DNA of 64,000 bases from Shewanella algae. GTDB taxonomy: Bacteria; Pseudomonadota; Gammaproteobacteria; Enterobacterales; Shewanellaceae. Each line of letters opens with the position of its first letter. Position 1 is the stretch's first letter. The translations under genes were made by a program, and so were the position numbers. Of the stretch, positions 9,029 to 17,411 are shown in pieces. Under the pieces are notes generated by a model. The model was not told the origin of the DNA, made no database searches, and worked only from the letters and a program-made list of their open reading frames with translations. The stretch is taken from positions 3,563,001-3,627,000 of the forward strand of contig NZ_CP068230.1 in assembly GCF_009183365.2 (NCBI RefSeq), written 5' to 3'.

Positions 9029-9406
9029 ATGAGCAAGAAACAAACCCAGGCCCAGTTCGCCGGTATGACTCCGGAAGGCCGCTACGACTTTCTGGTAGAG
9101 CAGGTCAAAGAGCATAAAGAGCTATGGGTACTACAGGACAATGACGGCTGCGTGATGCTGACCACGGATGATGAAGACTGTATTCCGGTATGGCCCAGTG
9201 AAGAAACGGCGTCCCTGTGGGCCGTGGATGATTGGCAGGATTGTCGGCCGCTGTCCATAGGCCTGGCCGAGTGGCTGGAGCGTTGGGTGCCAGGTATGGA
9301 AGATGACGAACTCTATGTTGCCGTATTCCCTATGCTGGAAGATCTCGGCGTGGTTATTCCACCACATGAGCTGGAGCAGCGACTGGCGCCCAAGACGCGT
9401 CACTGA
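9029..9406 (+). CDS. DUF2750 family protein
   Basis: 125-residue acidic soluble protein. The sequence around VLQDNDGCVMLTTDDEDCIPVWPSEETASLWAVDDW is the DUF2750 signature: a small alpha/beta protein with conserved tryptophans whose function is not known. There is no signal or membrane segment, so it is probably cytosolic. It is followed after 59 bp by a small membrane protein gene in the same direction, possibly a two-gene operon. Confidence 0.85.
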   Translation: MSKKQTQAQFAGMTPEGRYDFLVEQVKEHKELWVLQDNDGCVMLTTDDEDCIPVWPSEETASLWAVDDWQDCRPLSIGLAEWLERWVPGMEDDELYVAVFPMLEDLGVVIPPHELEQRLAPKTRH

Positions 9407-9465
9407 GTCAATAGCGCCATGTTTCAATAGAACATGAGTTAATAGAGCACAAGGAGCGCCGTAAG

Positions 9466-9885
9466 ATGAGCCAAGCCGCCACTGAAAGCTACGCCATTCC
9501 CAAACGCCTGCTACTGCTGATGCTGCTTTATATTGCCGCCTCGGTCAGTGGCCTGATTGCCGGTCAGGGTGTCGTCTTTTGTCTGCTGACGCTGATCATG
9601 GTGTTGGCGGTATTAGCGCGCCATCAGGCAGGCTTATGGGCACTGCGCTTCTATACCTTGGCGCAGCTCACGCTGGTGAGTTTCCTGCCCTATATTCTGG
9701 ATCAGGGCGACAGTGTGGCCACAGGGCCCAATACCCTCAATATCGCCGGAATGGAACTCAAGGCTCCGGACTGGGCCATTTTCGGCTTTCTGATAGGCTT
9801 TTGCATGCTGCAGGTATGGATAGCCTTTACTCCTAAGGTCAAAGCCTTCTTCAAGCGTAAGATGAACTTCAACCTGATGCAGTAA
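9466..9885 (+). CDS. Hypothetical inner-membrane protein
   Basis: Not recognised. 139 residues with about four hydrophobic segments (15-33, 37-52, 60-78, 103-122), a basic C-terminal tail (KAFFKRKMNFNLMQ) and no cysteine-based motif. An AAGGAG ribosome site lies 9 bases before the ATG. It shares strand with the DUF2750 gene and ends just before a bidirectional terminator. Confidence 0.8.
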   Translation: MSQAATESYAIPKRLLLLMLLYIAASVSGLIAGQGVVFCLLTLIMVLAVLARHQAGLWALRFYTLAQLTLVSFLPYILDQGDSVATGPNTLNIAGMELKAPDWAIFGFLIGFCMLQVWIAFTPKVKAFFKRKMNFNLMQ

Positions 9886-9903
9886 CCGGCCTTGCGCCCA
9901 CAA

Positions 9904-9931
9904 AAAAAGCCGTCCAATAGGACGGCTTTTT
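9904..9931. terminator. Bidirectional terminator
   Basis: AAAAAGCCGTCC pairs perfectly with GGACGGCTTTTT around a 4-base loop. It ends the plus-strand membrane gene and minus-strand erpA. Confidence 0.9.
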
Positions 9932-9948
9932 GCTGCTTTCGCTCTCGG

Positions 9949-10299
9949 TTATACCGAGAAGCTGGCGCCACAACCACAGGTCGTGGTGGCGTTGGGGTTT
10001 TTGACGAAGAAACGCGAGCCTTCAAGCCCTGAGGTGTAATCTACTTCACCGCCGACAAGATATTGCAGGCTCATGGGATCAACGACCAGCTGTACCCCTT
10101 GTTTTTCCACGGTGAAATCGCCTTCATTCACTTTTTCATCAAAGGTGAAGCCATACTGAAAACCTGAGCAGCCGCCGCCCGTGACATAGACCCGCAGCTT
10201 CAGCGCACTGTTCTGTTCTTCTTCCAGCAAGGCCTTGACCTTGGTTGCCGCCGCATCGGTAAACTGGATGGGCATAGCTGATTCAGCTTGTTCAGTCAT
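9949..10299 (-). CDS. erpA: Iron-sulfur cluster insertion protein ErpA
   Basis: 116-residue A-type Fe-S carrier. The three conserved cysteines are present: one in TGGGCSGFQYGF and two in the C-terminal CGCGASF. ErpA hands [4Fe-4S] clusters to apo-enzymes such as IspG/H. The reading frame begins MTEQAESAMPIQFTDAAA, close in length to E. coli ErpA. It overlaps the end of the upstream coiled-coil membrane gene by 8 bp, so translation is probably coupled. Confidence 0.96.
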   Translation of the reverse strand: MTEQAESAMPIQFTDAAATKVKALLEEEQNSALKLRVYVTGGGCSGFQYGFTFDEKVNEGDFTVEKQGVQLVVDPMSLQYLVGGEVDYTSGLEGSRFFVKNPNATTTCGCGASFSV

Positions 10300-11095
10300 T
10301 ACTACCTCTTACATCTGTTTGCTGTGGCAGATTATCTGTTACCTGACTGTTTTGTTCAAGTATTATGCCGGGATCTTTTTCGCCCTCCAGCAACTCCGGC
10401 AGGCTGAAACTTTGTTCGGTTTCGGCGCCTTTGCTCCAGCGGCTGGCAGGCACGACGACCTTGGCCTTCATCTGCTGTAACTCGAACCCTTCAGGCAGGG
10501 TAAATTCCGCTTCCAGTACCTGAAAGTACTTGAAGTTAAATGCCAACTTGGTGTCCACCAGTTTAGCTAAATTCAGTTCGACTTGCTTGCCCTCTTGCAT
10601 GCCAATGAGAAGTATCTCACTTCTTCCCTTGAGCGCCTGTTTGCGCTTTTGCAACTGGGTCAGTATCAGCTTGAGGCGGTATTGCCCTGGGCCCGCCAAC
10701 GGCATCAGTTCCAAACCATGGATAGCCACGCCTTCGGCGTTATGCTCCGGCGCCATGATGCTGCGGTAGAAGGCCAGCTCACGTTCCAGCTCCTTCTGTT
10801 TCTTATGCTGCTTGTTGAACAGCTGCTGCATCTCCTCATTGGCCTCCTTGGCCAGGCTCAGCTCCAGATTACGGCTCGCCAGCAGCTGTGCTTGTTCCTG
10901 CAGTTGTCCCTGCAAGCGTTTCTTTTTACCGTCATTTTGTTGCAGCTGGACTTCACCTGGCGGGATAAAAAAGTGATAGCTGAGCAGTCCGGTCAGAAAG
11001 GCCACCATGACCAAGAGCAACAAATACAGACTGGATGGACGAATATTTCGCTCCATCACTTGCAGGCGATCGAGCCAGCGATGATAATTTGCCAT
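10292..11095 (-). CDS. DUF6776-type coiled-coil membrane protein
   Basis: 267-residue bitopic inner-membrane protein: a short basic cytoplasmic N terminus, one helix (about 22-44, LYLLLLVMVAFLTGLLSYHFF), then a long heptad-rich coiled coil (about 52-110) and a mostly beta C-terminal domain. This layout is the DUF6776 family seen beside erpA in Shewanella and relatives. Function is unknown; a periplasmic scaffold role is inference. It overlaps erpA by 8 bp. Confidence 0.75.
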   Translation of the reverse strand: MANYHRWLDRLQVMERNIRPSSLYLLLLVMVAFLTGLLSYHFFIPPGEVQLQQNDGKKKRLQGQLQEQAQLLASRNLELSLAKEANEEMQQLFNKQHKKQKELERELAFYRSIMAPEHNAEGVAIHGLELMPLAGPGQYRLKLILTQLQKRKQALKGRSEILLIGMQEGKQVELNLAKLVDTKLAFNFKYFQVLEAEFTLPEGFELQQMKAKVVVPASRWSKGAETEQSFSLPELLEGEKDPGIILEQNSQVTDNLPQQTDVRGSND

Positions 11096-11168
11096 TAACT
11101 AACAGCCCCTTATATAAAAATTTCCATCTTAGGTACTAAGATTTCACATCAGGCTTCGGAAAGCAGCA

Positions 11169-12878
11169 GTGCAGGCAAGATTCAGAAAGTTCAAACTTGA
11201 GGCGCGAAAGTATCTGCGCCACCAGATGAGAGACAAGCTGTCCCAAACGAGGATCAGTATTCAACTGTGTCTGCTGGCCCTGTTGTTTGCGCTGATGGCC
11301 TCGGCTGTCATCATACTGTTTCGCCTGCTGCTGCAATGGGCCAATCATTTTACCCAAACACAGGAATGGGATTTTACGGGCTCAATCGGTGACTGGCGAG
11401 TCCTGTTACCACTTTTTGGGGCTTTTTTGATCTGGCTGGTGGCCAGGTTTGGCTCCAAACGCTACAAGCGGATGGGTATAGCCTATGTGCTGCACAGGGT
11501 GAAACTGCATTATGGCAAGATCCCGCTGCAGTCGGCACCGGGGCAGTTTTTTCAGGCGCTGTTTGCGCTGGCGAGTAACTTCTCGGTTGGTCGTGAAGGC
11601 CCGGCCATTCATTTGGGGGCGGTCACCGCCTCGGTATTGGCGGAAAAATTCAAGCTGCCGGACAACAGTGTGCGCATCATGTGTGCCAGTGGCATAGCCG
11701 CCGGGATAGCCGCCACCTTCAACGCGCCCCTGGCCGCCGTGGTGTTTGTCCTCGAAGTGGTGCTCAGGGAATACAAGGTACAGTACTTCTTCCCCATCAT
11801 GCTGTCGGCCATCTGCGGCGCCGTATCCAGCCAGGTGGTGTTCGGTAATATCCACGAGTTTGATGCCATCAAAGTCAGCCATATTCCACTGGATCAATAC
11901 CCGCTGCTGGCACTCGGCGGTATAGTGCTGGGGGTCGCCGCGGCCCTATTCAATCACAGCCTTATTCAGGTGACCGAGCGCGGCCAACACTGGCCCTTGA
12001 TTGTCCGCCTGTTGCTGGCAGGTGTTATCACCACTCTGATAGGACTGGTACTGCCTCAGGCTCTGGGCAGCGGTGAAATGGCCATAGGACTGGCGGTCAG
12101 CGACAACCCGGCCATCTGGTTTTTGCTGGCGGTTTTGCTGGCCAAGATTATTGCTACCATTGCTGCCATCGGCCTTGGGATCCCTGGTGGGATCATAGGT
12201 CCACTCTACGGCATAGGCGCCTTGGGCGGCGCCATTCTAGCTCAGGCGACCGCACTGCTGTTTCCCTCGGTGGCCCCCTATGCAGGGCTCTATACTGTTA
12301 TCGGCATGACCGCCATGATGGGGGTTTGTCTCAGCGCACCACTCGCCGCCCTGGTGGCGCTACTGGAGATGACCAACGATGCCTCCATCATACTGCCCGG
12401 AATGATAGTGGCCGTGCCCGCCTACCTCATCGCCTATCAGGGGCTGAATGCCAAATCCATATTCTTTCGTCAGTTGGACATCATGGGCCTGGGTTACAAG
12501 GTGGCCCCGGTTAACCTGGGATTGCAGAAACTCGGGGTACGCGCTCTGATGGACAGGCGCATAGTGATAGTCAACAACAATGACGAGCTGTTGCTGGAGG
12601 TGATGAAACGCGCCCAGGGCAGGCCCGTGCTTGTCAGAGATGCCGAAGGGCAGATTGCCATGCTGGATCTGCAGATGCCTTCGTTTGACACTGACACCAG
12701 CCTGACCCAGCACAGGATCCAGGGGCTACCCGACTCGGCCACCCTCAACGAGGTGTACGAAATTCTGGCGCCGAAACGTGCCGGTGAAGTCTATATCTAT
12801 CAGGATACACCGGAGAATATCGTCGGGGTGATCAGTTGGTCTAACCTGCAGCAGGAAATCCGTGCCGGAGAAGTGTAA
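11169..12878 (+). CDS. ClC-family anion channel/transporter with CBS region
   Basis: 569 residues beginning at a GTG. The ClC membrane domain covers about 30-430 and contains the gating-glutamate motif GREGP (about residue 142) and GIPGGIIGP near 340. The usual early selectivity motif GSGIP is not seen: the corresponding stretch reads RMGIAYVLHRV, and the family's GxFxP loop reads GGIIGP, without the Phe. A degenerate CBS-pair-like cytoplasmic domain fills about 455-565. The motif changes suggest altered anion selectivity or channel-type behaviour (inference). It is divergent from the DUF6776 gene. Confidence 0.88.
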   Translation: MQARFRKFKLEARKYLRHQMRDKLSQTRISIQLCLLALLFALMASAVIILFRLLLQWANHFTQTQEWDFTGSIGDWRVLLPLFGAFLIWLVARFGSKRYKRMGIAYVLHRVKLHYGKIPLQSAPGQFFQALFALASNFSVGREGPAIHLGAVTASVLAEKFKLPDNSVRIMCASGIAAGIAATFNAPLAAVVFVLEVVLREYKVQYFFPIMLSAICGAVSSQVVFGNIHEFDAIKVSHIPLDQYPLLALGGIVLGVAAALFNHSLIQVTERGQHWPLIVRLLLAGVITTLIGLVLPQALGSGEMAIGLAVSDNPAIWFLLAVLLAKIIATIAAIGLGIPGGIIGPLYGIGALGGAILAQATALLFPSVAPYAGLYTVIGMTAMMGVCLSAPLAALVALLEMTNDASIILPGMIVAVPAYLIAYQGLNAKSIFFRQLDIMGLGYKVAPVNLGLQKLGVRALMDRRIVIVNNNDELLLEVMKRAQGRPVLVRDAEGQIAMLDLQMPSFDTDTSLTQHRIQGLPDSATLNEVYEILAPKRAGEVYIYQDTPENIVGVISWSNLQQEIRAGEV

Positions 12879-13002
12879 TTTCAATCATGGGTCATTTTCA
12901 TAGCCGTCACCTTCTGTTATAGTTGCGCCTCAGCCAAACCCTACATAACCCATGGGTCCAGACCTCAGTGTCAGTACCCAATTGCATTGGAAACCAAGGC
13001 TG

Positions 13003-14022
13003 ATGAACCAGTTCCAGGGATCACATATCCTCTCCGTAAACCAGTTAGATCTGGACGCCATTCAAACCATTTTCACCGTAGCCCAAAAGATGACCCCATA
13101 CGCACTGCGCGAAAAGCGTACCAAGGTGCTGGATGGTGCTATTCTCGGCAATCTGTTTTTTGAACCCAGTACCCGCACCCGGGTCAGCTTCGGCTGCGCC
13201 TTCAACCTGCTTGGCGGCCGGGTCGCTGAAACGGTCGGCATGGCTTCCTCGTCGCTGTCCAAGGGGGAGTCCCTCTACGATACTGCCAGGGTGTTGTCCA
13301 GCTACTCGGACGTGATTGCCATGCGCCACCCCGAGTCCTACTCGGTACGCGAATTTGCCGAAGGCAGCCGGGTGCCTGTGATTAACGGCGGCGACGGTGC
13401 CAACGAACATCCAACCCAGGCGCTGCTGGATCTGTTCACCATACAGAAAGAACTGCACAGCAAAGGCTTAGGCATAGACGGCATGCATATCGCCATGGTG
13501 GGCGATCTCAAATACGGCCGCACGGTGCACTCGCTGTCGCGTCTTCTGTGCATGTACAAGAACATCAGCTTCACCCTGATCTCCCCTGCCGAGCTGGCAA
13601 TGCCTGACTATGTGATCGCCGACATTGAAAATGCCGGGCATAAGATCACAATAACAGACCAACTGGAAGGCAATTTAGATCAGGCTGATATACTCTATCT
13701 GACGCGCATTCAGGAAGAGCGCTTCCCCTCGCAGGAGGAAGCCGATAAGTATCGTGGCAAGTTCCGTTTGAACAGCGCCATATACACCAAAAATTGTAAG
13801 TCCAATACAGTGATCATGCATCCATTGCCTCGGGACTCCAGGCTGCAGGCCAATGAGCTGGACAATGATCTTAACAACCATCCCAACCTGGCTATCTTCC
13901 GTCAGGCCGACAATGGCTTGTTGATCCGCATGGCACTGTTTGCCCTGACACTCGGGGTGGACAATCAGTTGGAAAAATACGAGTGTCCGGTTAACTGGTA
14001 TTCACGCAAGGCCGATCGCTAA
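13003..14022 (+). CDS. pyrB: Aspartate carbamoyltransferase
   Basis: Catalyses the first committed step of pyrimidine synthesis, carbamoyl phosphate plus aspartate. The carbamoyl-phosphate loop is FEPSTRTRVSF (about residues 54-64), and HPTQALLDL and MHPLPRDSRL are intact. A longer frame from 12952 exists, but the ATG at 13003 gives the family start MNQFQGSHIL and 339 residues. No pyrI regulatory-subunit gene follows; hemL begins 29 bp later. This is the longer PyrB type, common in Shewanella and Vibrio relatives, probably a PyrI-independent trimer (inference). Confidence 0.94.
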   Translation: MNQFQGSHILSVNQLDLDAIQTIFTVAQKMTPYALREKRTKVLDGAILGNLFFEPSTRTRVSFGCAFNLLGGRVAETVGMASSSLSKGESLYDTARVLSSYSDVIAMRHPESYSVREFAEGSRVPVINGGDGANEHPTQALLDLFTIQKELHSKGLGIDGMHIAMVGDLKYGRTVHSLSRLLCMYKNISFTLISPAELAMPDYVIADIENAGHKITITDQLEGNLDQADILYLTRIQEERFPSQEEADKYRGKFRLNSAIYTKNCKSNTVIMHPLPRDSRLQANELDNDLNNHPNLAIFRQADNGLLIRMALFALTLGVDNQLEKYECPVNWYSRKADR

Positions 14023-14051
14023 AGAGCGGCCACTGACTTTAAGGATTAAAC

Positions 14052-15335
14052 ATGACCCGTTCTGAAGACCTGTTTGAACAGGCCAAGAAAACCATCCCCG
14101 GCGGTGTGAACTCGCCAGTACGTGCCTTCAATGGTGTAGGCGGCTCTCCCCGCTTCATCGAAAAGGCCGACGGTGCCTATATCTATGATGCCGACGGCAA
14201 AGCCTATATCGACTATGTCGGTTCCTGGGGGCCTATGATCCTGGGTCACAACCATCCCAAGATCCGCGAAGCTGTACTCAAGGCGGTGGAGAACGGTCTG
14301 TCTTTCGGTGCACCTACCGAGCTGGAAGTGCAGATGGCAGAAAAAGTCATTGAGATGGTGCCTTCCATAGAACAGGTACGCATGGTGAGCTCTGGTACAG
14401 AAGCCACCATGAGCGCCATACGCCTGGCTCGGGGTTACACCAACAGAGACAAGATCCTCAAGTTCGAAGGCTGCTACCACGGCCATGCCGACTGTCTGCT
14501 GGTTAAGGCCGGTTCCGGCGCCCTGACTCTGGGTCAGCCCAGCTCCCCAGGGATCCCTGCTGACTTCGCCAAGCACACCCTGACCGCTGTCTATAACGAT
14601 CTGGACTCAGTCAAAGAGCTGTTCAGCCAGCATCCGCAGGATATCGCCTGTATCATACTCGAGCCGGTTGCCGGCAACATGAACTGTATCCCGCCGGTTG
14701 CAGGTTTCCTTGAAGGACTGCGTGAACTTTGCGATCAGTTCGGCGCCCTGCTGATCATCGACGAAGTGATGACAGGCTTCCGCGTCTCCAAGAGCGGTGC
14801 CCAAGGCCACTATGGGGTGACACCGGATCTGACCACTCTGGGTAAGGTGATCGGCGGCGGTATGCCGGTTGGTGCCTTCGGTGGCAAGAAAGAAGTCATG
14901 CAGTATATTGCCCCGACTGGCCCTGTGTACCAGGCCGGCACACTTTCGGGTAACCCTATCGCCATGACTGCAGGTCTGGCTCAACTGGAAGCCCTGTCCG
15001 AACCTGGCCTCTATGAAGAGCTGGCTGCCAAGACCAAGCGTATTGCCGAAGGCTTCAAGGCCGCGGCCGACAAGCATGGTATCCCCATGGCCATCAACTA
15101 TGTTGGCGGCATGTTTGGTTTCTTCTTTACCGATGAAGAGAAGATCACCGGCTTTGAGCAGGTTACCAAGTGCAACATGGAGCAGTTCCGCGCCTTCTAT
15201 CACGGCATGCTGGACGAAGGTATCTACCTGGCACCGAGCGCCTTTGAAGCAGGCTTCCTGTCCATGGCTCACGGCGAGCAAGAGCTGCAGGCGACTCTGG
15301 ATGCAGCCGATCGTGTTCTGGCACGCATGAAGTAA
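14052..15335 (+). CDS. hemL: Glutamate-1-semialdehyde 2,1-aminomutase
   Basis: 427-residue PLP enzyme that converts glutamate-1-semialdehyde to 5-aminolevulinate in the C5 haem pathway. The PLP-binding lysine lies in TTLGKVIGGGMPVGAFGG near residue 265. The class III aminotransferase Asp is in LLIIDEVMTGFR, and SGTEATMSAIRLARG binds cofactor phosphate. The frame starts MTRSEDLFEQAKKTIPGGVNSPVR, the usual start. It follows pyrB closely and is closed by a strong terminator 18 bp downstream. Confidence 0.98.
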   Translation: MTRSEDLFEQAKKTIPGGVNSPVRAFNGVGGSPRFIEKADGAYIYDADGKAYIDYVGSWGPMILGHNHPKIREAVLKAVENGLSFGAPTELEVQMAEKVIEMVPSIEQVRMVSSGTEATMSAIRLARGYTNRDKILKFEGCYHGHADCLLVKAGSGALTLGQPSSPGIPADFAKHTLTAVYNDLDSVKELFSQHPQDIACIILEPVAGNMNCIPPVAGFLEGLRELCDQFGALLIIDEVMTGFRVSKSGAQGHYGVTPDLTTLGKVIGGGMPVGAFGGKKEVMQYIAPTGPVYQAGTLSGNPIAMTAGLAQLEALSEPGLYEELAAKTKRIAEGFKAAADKHGIPMAINYVGGMFGFFFTDEEKITGFEQVTKCNMEQFRAFYHGMLDEGIYLAPSAFEAGFLSMAHGEQELQATLDAADRVLARMK

Positions 15336-15353
15336 TCCGCAGATGGATTGAAA

Positions 15354-15379
15354 ACGGGGCCTATACGGCCCCGTTTTTT
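15354..15379 (+). terminator. Terminator after hemL
   Basis: An 8-bp GC-rich stem (ACGGGGCC / GGCCCCGT) is followed by six T. Confidence 0.9.
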
Positions 15380-15811
15380 ATGCCCACTCCCGCCGGGTAG
15401 ATTTCTCTGGCGTCCAGCTCGAATTCTGGTTGCTCAATTCCCCTTCCACAAATTTTCCATCCAGCGCCATACTCACAAGCCAATTCAGGCTGCACCATGG
15501 CTGTCACGCCAACTTGCCACCGGCTCGCTAGTCGACTGTCGCCTTTCGCTGCCAAACAGGCCCAATCAGTACAAAACACCAAGATACAAAAACAAACAGA
15601 CCAAATCACTGGCTTAGCCCGAAAGTCTACGGACGCTTATCACAAAGTCTAAGAAAATGTGTTCCAGTTAACAGTTGCGTTATCCATGTCAGTGTGGTCT
15701 GATCCGCACGCGCTATCACAGCTCGATTAATTGAACCTTGATGGCCGACACAAAAACTGCCCACTTCCCCCAGGGCAGACGAACATAAAATCAGCAGTTG
15801 GAATTGCATTT
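15380..15811 (+). other. Long gene-poor leader before nhaD
   Basis: No credible gene. The only long frames here lack ribosome sites and recognisable composition. A hairpin (CTGCCC 15757-15762 with GGGCAG 15773-15778) ends 33 bases before the nhaD start. It may belong to the nhaD 5' leader; no known riboswitch class could be recognised by eye. Confidence 0.4.
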
Positions 15812-17062
15812 ATGCTCTATACCTTTCTTATCATACTGGCGGTGTTGGCACTGCTGAGTATCATTTTTGAAGAGGTGACTCACCTCAACAAAGCCAAAAC
15901 GACTCTGTTTTTCGGTTGTATCTCCTGGATAGCTCTGTTCATGTCTGCCGGCGACCCCGGCCATGAAAAGCTGGTAGAGCATCAACTCAATGAAAACCTG
16001 CTGGAAATCGCGACGCTCTGGCTGTTTTTGATGTCGACCATGACCTTTGTGGCCTATCTCAACGCCAAGGGCATGATCCAGATAATAGTGCAGAAGCTGT
16101 TTCCGCAGCGGGTGAGCACCCGGATGCTGATGCTGCAGGTTGCGCTGTTTTCTCTGGTATTGTCGGCCATCTGTGACAACGTCACCGCCACCTTGGTCTC
16201 TCTTGGGCTGCTGACCACCTTCAAGCTCGACAAACAGATGCGTCGCCGGATGGCGGTATTGATTATCTTTGCCGTCAACTCAGGGGGAGTTTCTCTGATA
16301 ACGGGTGACGTAACTACCCTGATGATCTTCCTCGGCGGCCATGTGCATATGTCAGAGCTGCTGATGTTGGTGCTGCCGGCGGCATTCAGCGTGATGTTGC
16401 TGGCAATACTCTTCTCCCTCAATGCCAAGGGCGAGGTGTCCACCACACCTATTCGTCAAAGTTACGAGACAGTGGATGTACTGATCGCCATCATCTTCTT
16501 CACCACCATATTGATGACCATGGCACTGAACATTCTGTTTGCCATTCCCCCCGTGCTAACCTTCCTCACCGGGTTATCAATCATGTTCCTGGTGGGCCAC
16601 ACCGCCCGCAACGACAAAGAAGAACTGCAAATCCTCGAGTATATCCGCCAAGTGGAATACGACACCCTGCTGTTCTTCCTCGGGATCCTCTTGTTGGTGG
16701 GTATGCTCAAAGAGATAGGCACGCTGGATCTTCTGGCCCAGGTCTACGCCCGTCACGACCCCAACATTTCCAACTTTGTCACAGGTATGGGATCGGCCAT
16801 ATTGGATAACGTGCCACTGACCGCGGCGCTTTTGAAAGCCGCACCTGAACTGACCACGCCTGAGTGGCTGGGCCTGACCTATGCAGTAGGTGTTGGTGGC
16901 TCTCTGCTGGTGATAGGTTCGGCGGCCGGGATCATCGCCATGAGCAAGGTCAAAGAGCTGACCTTTGTCTCTTACCTCAAGTATGTTCCGGCGCTGTTGC
17001 TGTCCTACTCTGTAGGCTACGCCCTGACACTGCTGCTGGGGAACTACTTCTACGGAGCTTGA
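15812..17062 (+). CDS. nhaD: Na+/H+ antiporter NhaD
   Basis: 416-residue membrane protein of the ion transporter superfamily with about 11-12 helices. The conserved NhaD stretches are seen: AICDNVTATLVSLGL, FAVNSGGVSLITGDVTTLMI and GSAILDNVPLTAALL. It exchanges cytoplasmic Na+ (or Li+) for H+. An upstream in-frame start at 15731 is possible, but the ATG at 15812 begins directly with the first helix. It complements the Na+-NQR pump at 50-56 kb in sodium circulation. A miniature element sits 7 bp beyond its stop. Confidence 0.92.
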   Translation: MLYTFLIILAVLALLSIIFEEVTHLNKAKTTLFFGCISWIALFMSAGDPGHEKLVEHQLNENLLEIATLWLFLMSTMTFVAYLNAKGMIQIIVQKLFPQRVSTRMLMLQVALFSLVLSAICDNVTATLVSLGLLTTFKLDKQMRRRMAVLIIFAVNSGGVSLITGDVTTLMIFLGGHVHMSELLMLVLPAAFSVMLLAILFSLNAKGEVSTTPIRQSYETVDVLIAIIFFTTILMTMALNILFAIPPVLTFLTGLSIMFLVGHTARNDKEELQILEYIRQVEYDTLLFFLGILLLVGMLKEIGTLDLLAQVYARHDPNISNFVTGMGSAILDNVPLTAALLKAAPELTTPEWLGLTYAVGVGGSLLVIGSAAGIIAMSKVKELTFVSYLKYVPALLLSYSVGYALTLLLGNYFYGA

Positions 17063-17069
17063 GCTCTAA

Positions 17070-17348
17070 GGAAGGTGCGAACAGGTCCCATGCGTACTCT
17101 GCGTCGGCTTACAGGCCTGTATGCAAGGCGTGGTTCGCAGCAAATGGCCTTAGTCCTTTGTAAGAAGCACAACACAGCAGGCAGGACTGTAAGCCACGCC
17201 CTTCGGGGCTTGCACAGCAACCGGCTCTCTGCGTTATCCGACTTTGACAGGCCCCGGCATGCCTTCAGTCAGATGCCTTGAACGCCAATTGCTGTGTAAG
17301 CCACTCTCTACAAAAAAAGAACGCCGCGAGGACTTATTCGCACCTTCC
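17070..17348. mobile_element. IS5-ended miniature element (MITE), copy A
   Basis: 279 bp with 19-bp inverted ends: left GGAAGGTGCGAACAGGTCC, right GGACTTATTCGCACCTTCC. The ends match the IS5 terminal repeat as recalled (GGAAGGTGCGAATAAG). A 4-bp duplication CTAA lies on both sides, fitting the YTAR target preference of the IS5 group. No transposase is inside, so mobility would depend on a full IS5 relative elsewhere. About 95% identical to copy B over the first 230 bp; the 25 bp before the right end differ. It sits between the nhaD stop and its terminator. Confidence 0.88.
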
Positions 17349-17355
17349 CTAAGAT

Positions 17356-17382
17356 AAAAAAGCGCCTTAATGGCGCTTTTTT
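17356..17382. terminator. Bidirectional terminator between nhaD and gspB
   Basis: A GCGCC / GGCGC stem is flanked by AAAAAA and TTTTTT, active on both strands. The miniature element has been inserted between nhaD and this site. Confidence 0.88.
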
Positions 17383-17411
17383 ATGCTTGGTTCCAGCCGT
17401 TTTGGGTCGAC

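Noticed and set aside
15348..15617. 89-codon frame after hemL
   Set aside because: It starts at the hemL terminator hairpin and has random-looking composition.
17075..17281. 68-residue protein gene in the miniature element, also at 62447-62653
   Set aside because: The frame is open in both copies, but there is no ribosome site and no recognisable domain. Better explained as element interior.
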